NCBI GenBank assembly: GCA_003427395.1
Contig: BFEA01000481.1
Coordinates: forward strand, 222,224 to 246,938
Reading direction: 5' to 3'
DNA length: 24,715 nt
Source of the DNA: Chara braunii
Taxonomy: Eukaryota > Streptophyta > Charophyceae > Charales > Characeae
Below, piece after piece: positions 19,567 to 24,715 of the stretch. The first letter of the stretch is position 1. Every line of letters begins with the position of its first letter. Position numbers and translations under genes: made by a program. Below the pieces are notes generated by a model. The model had not been told where the DNA came from and searched no databases. It saw only the letters and a list, made by a program, of their open reading frames with translations.

Positions 19567-20922
19567 TGTAATGACCCGCCATAATACAGACTGAGAACAC
19601 TGCTGATTTCTGAAGTTCCGTCGATGGAATGGATTCCCGCATTCTGCTGTGTTTTCTAAGTCTGTATGTGTGCATGCCTGTTGACTTGCGTGCCTGTCTG
19701 AGTGCTTGTTGGCATGAGTGTGTGTGTGACCCGCAACGGTACTTGCTTGTTTGGTAGGCCCGTAGGGCCAGTACTTACCTGTGGCCGTGGCATTGAGGGT
19801 TGCAGCAGGGAAAACACTCACGTAGCGGAGCCAGGGGCCCGCGGTGCTTAGTGCAGCGGAAAAACACTCAAGTAGCAGGTAGGCCGGTACCGCACCCGGT
19901 AGCAGTAGATGTGCCGGGTACTCGAGGCCGAGCAGAAGAAGCCAAAGTTGGCATTTTTAGAGGCCCAGTAGCGGTAGGCTAGGTCTAGGCCGGTAACAGT
20001 CCATCCAGTCTGAGTCTAGAGCCTGTACGGGCAATATCAGAGTCTGCAATGATGTTTCCCTCCGAAAGGGAGGAGGTACCAGTTGCTTGGGAGGCCGAGC
20101 GGCCTGGAAGTCACCACCCAGGAGGCAAGCAGGCCGCTATATCAAGAGGCCGAGGCAAGAGCTCGGCCTCATTCTTCAGTGTGCAAGTTTGGCGACACGC
20201 TGCTGGAGCGCTGGCTGATAGCGCTGGGTACTACAGCGCTGCTGGGAGAAAGAAGCCGGGAGCTTCCCCCTTGGCTATGGTGGAGCTCTACCGGTAGGAG
20301 GAGGAGGGAGAAGCAGGCCAACGAGGAGAGTGGTGAGGTACTTACCTGGCTATGGTAGACACCATCTTCATCACCTTGCTAGGTGCTGCATCCGGAAGGC
20401 CCCAGTGAGGGTAGTGCCACATCAAGGAAGCTCGGGACAGAGTCAGGCATGGTGGTTGAGTGGGCAGCGGCATAGCTGCATGACGTTGACCTTGAAGTGG
20501 GGCAGCGACATAGCTGCTTTGGGTTGTCCTTTGGACAGGAGGCTGAAGCCTCAGTAGTCCGCCATAGCCTCGGCCTGTATGTAGAGGAAGAGGAAGGGTG
20601 GCCATGGCTATGGTGGACCCAATGTTATGCCTGCAGTAGAAGTGGGATTCGGACATTGATTCTGGTTCAGCCATTCAACATTATTGTTGTTATTTCTTGT
20701 TTGAATAAGAGGGGAGGAGATAAGGAGGAGGAGATTGGTTGGCGAAGAGGAAGAGCCTTGTCATTGGTCTATGCTGGAGTACATCATCTTCTTCTTCTTT
20801 CTTACTTCTTCTTCTTCTTCTTTCCCTCTCTCTTCTCTCAAGTTCATTCATTTCTTTTTGCAATTGGATGGCATTGTACTTTCTGATGAATGTATACTTC
20901 GAAATTGGCCAGGATCGTAACA
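19567..20922. mobile_element. Solo LTR (1356 bp) inserted in LINE ORF2
   Basis: It starts TGTAATGACCCGCC and ends ATCGTAACA, giving TG...CA termini with short inverted TGT/ACA ends. The start resembles LTR starts of plant Ty3/gypsy elements. AAAC flanks both sides, and LINE coding resumes in the original frame directly after it. No gag-pol and no second LTR are present, so it is a solo LTR or another non-coding TG...CA element. Inside, a GC-rich part (19800-20550) carries repeated AGGCCGGTA- and TAGCGG-like words, and a (CTT) run lies at 20785-20821. Orientation is not certain; the TG start fits either strand. Confidence 0.8.
20785..20821. repeat. (CTT)n microsatellite in the solo LTR
   Basis: CTT/TTC units with one interruption (TTTCTTAC), within a pyrimidine-rich tract reaching 20845. 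Confidence 0.9.
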
Positions 20923-20926
20923 AAAC
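20923..20926. repeat. Target-site duplication, right copy (AAAC)
   Basis: This matches 19563-19566. Removing 19567-20926 restores the LINE frame. Confidence 0.7.
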
Positions 20927-21300
20927 GACTATTTAGTCCTCAAAAACTGGCTAACACTACCACCAGCGCAGAACACGTTTCCACCTCACCCCTCACCAAC
21001 ACTCCATCCCCCATCACAGTCAAACCTGCACATTCATTCCAACGCCCTCACTCCACATCACACCGTCTAACCCAGTCTCTCCCCACCCACAGCCCCCGCA
21101 CCATCGCTCACTCAACCTCACTTCCCCGGAAAAATAAAAACAAAAAAGTACAGACAGTCTTACATGCCCTCCAGCATCCCCCACCCCTCCATCTCCCACC
21201 CCACCGAAGAATTATACCACCCCCACTTAGCTGTCCCGCACCTACTATGCTCCCCATCTCTCCCAACGTCCTTCCCCCGACACTATACCCCCCACCATAA
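20927..21300 (+). pseudogene. LINE ORF2 Pro/Ser/Thr-rich C-terminal tail
   Basis: About 124 codons are open from the LTR junction to a TAA at 21298-21300, in the ORF2 frame once the LTR is removed. The sequence is rich in Pro, Ser, Thr and His, with PPPLHLPPHRR and a terminal YPPP, and has one basic patch (RKNKNKK). It is unlike the rest of ORF2 and has no domain I recognise. C-rich DNA may inflate open length here, but the frame continuity argues that it was translated. Confidence 0.65.
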
Positions 21301-21823
21301 GTAGACAAGGGATGAGGGTTTAGGGTTTAGCGTTGGAAGGATAAGCAACTTGTTAAAAATAGAAGCCTAAAACACAGTCTAAGGCTAAAGAGCACTACAG
21401 TGCATAGAAAGGTAAGACCAGGGTCATAGACAATGGCGCAGATGAAGGCTGAACTAGCTCTACCAGCAATACACACAGATCCGACAGCCATACAGCTGAG
21501 AGGAAAAGCTAGAATCAGCCCAAATAGATAGGCCCTCAGCAATTACAAGACAGGTCCTAAAATCCGATAGGCCTTCCAAGTCCAAGAGTACGTCAAGTAG
21601 CCTAACTTAGGCAGGGGTGAAGGGTGGTACATCCTTCCTTGGGAAGTAATCAATGCTGTCTTTCGGGCCTTCCTACCATAAGGGGGAGGAGCGTGTGTGA
21701 GTACCCATTGTAATCATTTCTGACTTGCCGGTGGAATAGGAACCGGACTGATGCTCCCCAAAATGGAAAAGGAGCCAGAACCGTAAGGTTCTGTTTGGAA
21801 AAAAAACAAAAACAAAAAAAAAA
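21301..21823 (+). other. LINE 3' UTR and A-rich tail
   Basis: About 500 non-coding bases follow the ORF2 stop, ending in an A-rich tail broken by two C (21799-21823). The base composition changes from C-rich to mixed. Sequence after the tail belongs to a different repeat context. No AATAAA is seen just before the tail. Confidence 0.7.
21315..21330 (+). repeat. Telomere-type TTTAGGG motif (about two units)
   Basis: AGGGTTTAGGGTTTAG is just over two units of the plant telomere repeat and contains a telo-box (TTAGGGTTT). It lies 15 bases after the ORF2 stop. It is too short to be a chromosome end. Confidence 0.85.
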
Positions 21824-22281
21824 CTTGAGAGAGGCCTTGTTCTGTGGCATCTCTGAGTTGGTGCGATTCCGCTCGTTGCAGGGCCACTGAAGTAGGCGTT
21901 TTCTTTAGGCGTGATTGCAGGCTCTGAACTCCAACTTTCGGTTTATATTGAATTAACGGGACAAACCTCACGTGCTCTTCCCAGCCATGGAGAAGAGGCT
22001 CTACCTTGAAATTTGATGCTTCTCCGAGAAAGGTAGCTATCTGTTTCCCGTGCGGGGAGTCCCGAATAGCTACCCTTACCTCCTCCAAATGCTTGGTGTG
22101 GCTTGGTGGTCTCTGTCTGGCTGTAGTTGCTGAATCCAGCTTGAGGGGATGGCTGCAATGAGTGCCTCTCTGTGGGTACTCACTTTGTGCAACCGCGGTA
22201 GCTTCCTTCTGAGTTGTGTGAGGTCCAGAAAAGTAGACTGGTCCAAGTCCCATACATCCCGAACCTGAAGCACTCCTTTCT
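21824..22281 (-). other. Unassigned DNA with a minus-strand open frame
   Basis: A minus-strand frame is open from 22253 through 21840 and on into the LINE tail. The part outside the tail (about 138 codons) has mixed composition, for example GKQIATFLGEASNFKVEPLL. I recognise no family. The extension across the A-tail shows that the annotated stop is accidental. It may be an exon fragment or chance. Confidence 0.3.
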
Positions 22282-22295
22282 TGACCTGCAGGTCA
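22282..22295. other. Perfect 14-bp palindrome TGACCTGCAGGTCA
   Basis: It sits exactly where the 123-bp repeat begins (GGTCATGA starts at 22291). It could be a binding site or a by-product of the junction. Confidence 0.8.
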
Positions 22296-22620
22296 TGATT
22301 TCCTGGAGGCGCGTTTGTATTTCTCTGCGGTATTCGCTGGCGCGTTTTGTCCCTTTTCTGGCTGAGATGTATCTGACCCTAGAAGTAGGGAGGTGCATTT
22401 TGTCGTTTTCTGCTGGTCATCATTTCCTACAGGCGCGTTTCTATTTTTCTGCCGGCCGTTTCTGCCCATGACCGTCGTGATTCCCTACAGCCGCATTTCT
22501 GCTCGTGCACGTGGTGATTCCCTACAGGTGTGTTTCTATTTCTCTGTGTGTCGTGTCTGCGCGTGCCCGTGGTGATTCCCTGTGGGTGCATTTCTATTTC
22601 TCCGTGCGCCATGTGTTCCT
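22291..22620. repeat. 123-bp tandem repeat, copy 2, with degenerate 57-58-bp subunits
   Basis: The first unit is 22291-22414 (124 bp), closely matching 8500-8622. It then breaks into shorter units marked by ATTTCCTACAGG / GTGATTCCCTACAG near 22420, 22477, 22514 and 22572, spaced about 57, 37 and 58 bases. The tract ends just before a T-rich block. Confidence 0.8.
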
Positions 22621-22686
22621 GGACGCACCCTAGATTTTATTATTATTATTTTTTTTTATTTTTTTTTTTTGGAAGCACCCAAGATT
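22621..22686 (-). mobile_element. Poly-T block flanked by 16-bp direct repeats
   Basis: GGACGCACCCTAGATT (22621-22636) and GGAAGCACCCAAGATT (22671-22686) match at 14 of 16 bases and flank 34 bases of almost pure T with ATTATT interruptions. On the minus strand this is a poly(A) tail inside a target-site duplication of the length LINE machinery makes, with no body left. Confidence 0.6.
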
Positions 22687-22721
22687 CCCGAATGTTTGAA
22701 TAGAAGTACACAATGCGCCTT

Positions 22722-22887
22722 GCTCCACTACTCTCCAAATGCACAAAAAAATGAGAATGAATATTCCACTAGAACATGGAAACATACATCGCCATGTTTT
22801 TTGTCTTAAGAATGAATCCTCAGGTAGACCATGGAAAGATACACCACCATATACTTCGTCTTTTGCGCATGTGGTGAGTAGTGGAGC
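22722..22887. repeat. Inverted repeat with an internal 54-55-bp duplication
   Basis: GCTCCACTACTCTCCAAATGC at 22722 pairs with the complement of 22864-22887 with a few mismatches. Between the arms, 22756-22809 and 22811-22864 are diverged tandem copies (GAATGAAT...CATGGAAA-ATACA-C-CCAT...GTCTT). Confidence 0.75.
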
Positions 22888-23321
22888 GAGGCCCGAAGTA
22901 TGACCCGACTGTTACCGGCTGGACTCAGTATCACCCGCAGATTCCTGGTCATTATCGCCGCATCTGGACCGGAAGTTGCACCAAAAGCAGCTATAATGAC
23001 TGGGCGTTCTATTCGGGTGAACACTGTAGTCCACACCTGCCCATACCCTGGATACTGAGGTGCTGCTGGCCCGGACCAGGGACCAAACTGTGTCTGATCT
23101 TGGGAATCGGGTTGCATTTTTCTTTCGCCGCAAGTTTCACGGACAGAGAGAAATGGGACACTGGAACCGGTTTCCAGTTACAGCAGAATGGGGTATGGCC
23201 CCAACAGGTTCATCCGGGTTGAATTGTGAGGTCCCCAGCCTCGATGGCTACTCTGTTGTTGCAATAAATGATTAATCTAATAAACTATTAAACTTCTCAA
23301 AAAAAAAAAAAAAAAAAAAAA
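22888..23321 (+). mobile_element. Poly(A)-tailed retroposed transcript
   Basis: 23 A at 23299-23321 are preceded by AATAAA at 23263-23268 and 23279-23284, which fits a reverse-transcribed mRNA in + orientation. The body has several broken frames and no identifiable product. TTTTGCG occurs at 22861-22867 and 23323-23329 and could be a short target duplication, but 7 bases is weak. The left end is therefore approximate. Confidence 0.55.
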
Positions 23322-24280
23322 GTTTTGCGGCTTTCGTCGCATACGCAGCAGGCATCCACTTGTGTTTTGTTTAAAGATTGTTGCAAGGAACTAGCATGTG
23401 AGCACCAAAAAAAATCGAGCTGCAAGAACTCTGCAAGGAAATAAGCAGTGACAGCAGCGGTAAACCAGATTGTGAGATCTCACATTAAACCAGACATAAT
23501 TGACCCATATTGAAAGCAGAAATCAAAGCGAAATGCACACCAAATAGGAACGAGCAAGACAACGAATTCTCTTGATTAAGAAAGTCCTTCCACCGCCTTC
23601 AATCATCAGTACAACGACAATGTAGTCATCCTATTGGCTGACCACCCTTCCTACTTCCTATGATCCTACTCATCTAGTCTATCTCCATGCCAGCAATGGT
23701 CCATGTGTCCATCACCCAATGCCGCTTGAGGACTCTGGTCACACAGCCTGCCTTCGTCAACAGCAGGTATGTGCCTCGTTCACACTGCCTCCCTTCTCTC
23801 TCCCCCTCCCAAGGATCACCGCAACTCCACCCGGCTATGTCAGGCACCCACCTCATTCCTCCTCGCTGCCACCGCAGCAGCTTCCTCCCCTGGCGCTGGC
23901 TGGCTCTCTCCATCAGCACGGGCGCTCAGCCTCAATGCCCAAAAATGTCTCTAGCTGGGCGACCAGCCTTCATTTGTGCTGGCCGACAAGGCTGGAGAGG
24001 CCGCGTGCCAACCCTGCGTCCTTACCCTGTGCCCGGGGCCTTCTGCAAGAATGTGCAGGCCCAATCTCTGTAACCAACTCGTGGACTGTGTCTACCAGTT
24101 GCTCCAATGGTTGCATGCTGCATGCTGGTAACCGCCCGTGCCCCTCTTTCTTTCGCTGTGCTTCATTTAGGGCTGGCTTGCAATTTCCTGGCCCAGCTTC
24201 ACTCAAGGCGGGCATGGCCTTTTTCTGCACGGGCAGGGGCCTTTCATGCAAAGCCGAAGGCCTAATTCCTCCCAACTCGT
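23322..24280 (+). repeat. Diverged dispersed repeat, copy B
   Basis: This is homologous in order to copy A. It has TTGAAAGCAG...GCACACCAA (23510-23540), CAG|GTATGTGCC (GT at 23767) followed by a CT-rich tract, then TGGCCCAGCTTCACT with GGCGGGCA (about 24189) and GGCAGGGGCC. The region up to 23500 has no match in the window. Three-codon-phase ORFs of up to 191 residues occur but are not conserved between copies, so coding is not supported. Confidence 0.6.
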
Positions 24281-24644
24281 TGAAGAGTCAATGAAGACCA
24301 CGCATGAGTGGACCAAATTGAAGGCAGAATGACAAGGCTGAGAGCACACCAATGCAAGAACACACTGGACACTGAAGTCTCTTGATAATGAAGCACGCTT
24401 CTCACCTCCACAACTCACCACACCAATTGGAGTTGTAGCCCTAAGCTATATGCCTCCCCTCTCTGACGCCTCTGGAGAGTCCGATCACATAGGTGCTCTC
24501 CCACCATACACGGCGTAAGCATCCACCTGTCCCCACAGCCTCCTCCCTTCCCATGACTTCTTCTTCACTGCACCATCCTCACCTGCACTGTGATGCCCTT
24601 CAGGTATGGTGATCGCAGGTGCCGGCAGTCACTGCTGAGGTAAG

Positions 24645-24646
<2 letters not shown>
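24281..24646 (+). repeat. Diverged dispersed repeat, copy C (cut off)
   Basis: This follows copy B head to tail: TTGAAGGCAG...GCACACCAA at 24318-24345, TCTCTTGATAATGAAG near 24379, and CAG|GTATGG (GT at 24604). It is offset 808-837 bases from copy B. It enters a (TC) run where the window ends. Confidence 0.6.

Positions 24647-24696
<50 letters not shown>
24647..24696. repeat. (TC)25 microsatellite
   Basis: Fifty uninterrupted bases of TC, at the place where copies A and B also have CT-rich tracts. Confidence 0.95.
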
Positions 24697-24698
<2 letters not shown>

Positions 24699-24715
24699 GT
24701 CTCTTATACACATCT
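24697..24715. other. Tn5/Nextera mosaic-end adapter (not genomic)
   Basis: CTGTCTCTTATACACATCT is exactly the 19-bp Tn5 mosaic end used in transposase library kits, and it is the last thing in the sequence. It is residual library adapter at a contig end that stalled in the TC repeat. Confidence 0.97.

Larger units (their letters stand above)
12190..21823 (+). mobile_element. Degenerate L1-type LINE interrupted by a MITE and a solo LTR
   Basis: With 14501-14812 and 19567-20922 removed the element is about 8 kb. It has 5' monomers, ORF1 with a zinc knuckle, endonuclease remnant, RT, zf-RVT, a Pro-rich tail, a 500-base 3' UTR and an A-rich tail at 21799-21823. The sense strand is A- and C-rich. 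ORF2 has at least four in-frame stops upstream of the RT, two more within RT/thumb, and several frameshifts, so it cannot move itself. The left end is not precisely known and no target-site duplication was found around 21824. Confidence 0.85.

Noticed and set aside
19639-19735. TG-rich stretch as a microsatellite gene feature
   Set aside because: Irregular TGTG/TGCC words inside the solo LTR; not a clean repeat.
21315-21330. Chromosome end
   Set aside because: Only about two TTTAGGG units inside a LINE 3' UTR.
21714-22253. 179-codon minus-strand ORF as a host gene
   Set aside because: It runs into the LINE A-tail, which it translates as a Phe/Leu run; only its first part is kept, as an unassigned frame.
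23719-24294. 191-codon ORF in repeat copy B
   Set aside because: The frame is not kept in copy A; Ser/Pro/Leu composition from pyrimidine-rich DNA.

Overview
The window reads as repeat-rich nuclear DNA from a plant-lineage eukaryote, most likely a land plant or streptophyte alga. The grounds are a tRNA-iMet primer-binding site of the kind plant retrotransposons use (915-926), a TTTAGGG telomere-type motif (21315-21330), a plant-style L1 LINE and poly(A)-tailed retroposons. There is no operon or bacterial gene structure, and I found no intact host gene, tRNA, rRNA or CRISPR array. The last 19 bases are a Tn5/Nextera mosaic end, so the right edge is library adapter and the sequence comes from a short-read assembly.

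Region 1 (about 1-6352) is a decayed Ty3/gypsy retrotransposon on the + strand. It runs 5' LTR, PBS, gag, protease, reverse transcriptase, RNase H, a short ORF with a PHD-finger-like C4HC3 zinc pattern, integrase, then a 3' LTR that seems cut at its left end. The LTRs are roughly 97% identical by hand count. Stops and frameshifts break gag-pol into at least five pieces. The PHD-like module between RNase H and integrase is the most unusual item in the window.

Region 2 (6353-12180) holds no convincing gene. It contains microsatellites, a 123-bp tandem repeat ending in poly-T, one copy of a diverged dispersed repeat (about 8865-9790), the minus-strand 3' remnant of a second LINE (10248-10740), and a strongly C-rich stretch with a 13-bp repeat able to form G4 on the minus strand.

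Region 3 (about 12190-21823) is one long degenerate L1-type LINE on the + strand, seen only once two later insertions are recognised. Its order is 60-68-bp monomer-like repeats upstream of ORF1, ORF1 with a CCHC-type knuckle, endonuclease remnant, RT, RT-associated zinc finger, a Pro/Ser/Thr-rich C-terminal tail, a 3' UTR and an A-rich tail. A 312-bp foldback MITE (14501-14812) sits in ORF1. A 1356-bp TG...CA segment with a 4-bp AAAC duplication, best read as a solo LTR (19567-20922), sits near the end of ORF2, and the ORF2 frame resumes immediately after it. This is a nested transposon stack.

Region 4 (21824-24715) is more repeat mosaic: a second copy of the 123-bp repeat, a poly-T tract flanked by 16-bp direct repeats, a hairpin with an internal 54-55-bp duplication, a poly(A)-tailed retroposon with AATAAA signals, two adjacent copies of the dispersed repeat seen in region 2, a (TC)25 tract and the adapter. 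No set of host genes working together is visible; the window records successive retroelement and MITE insertions.
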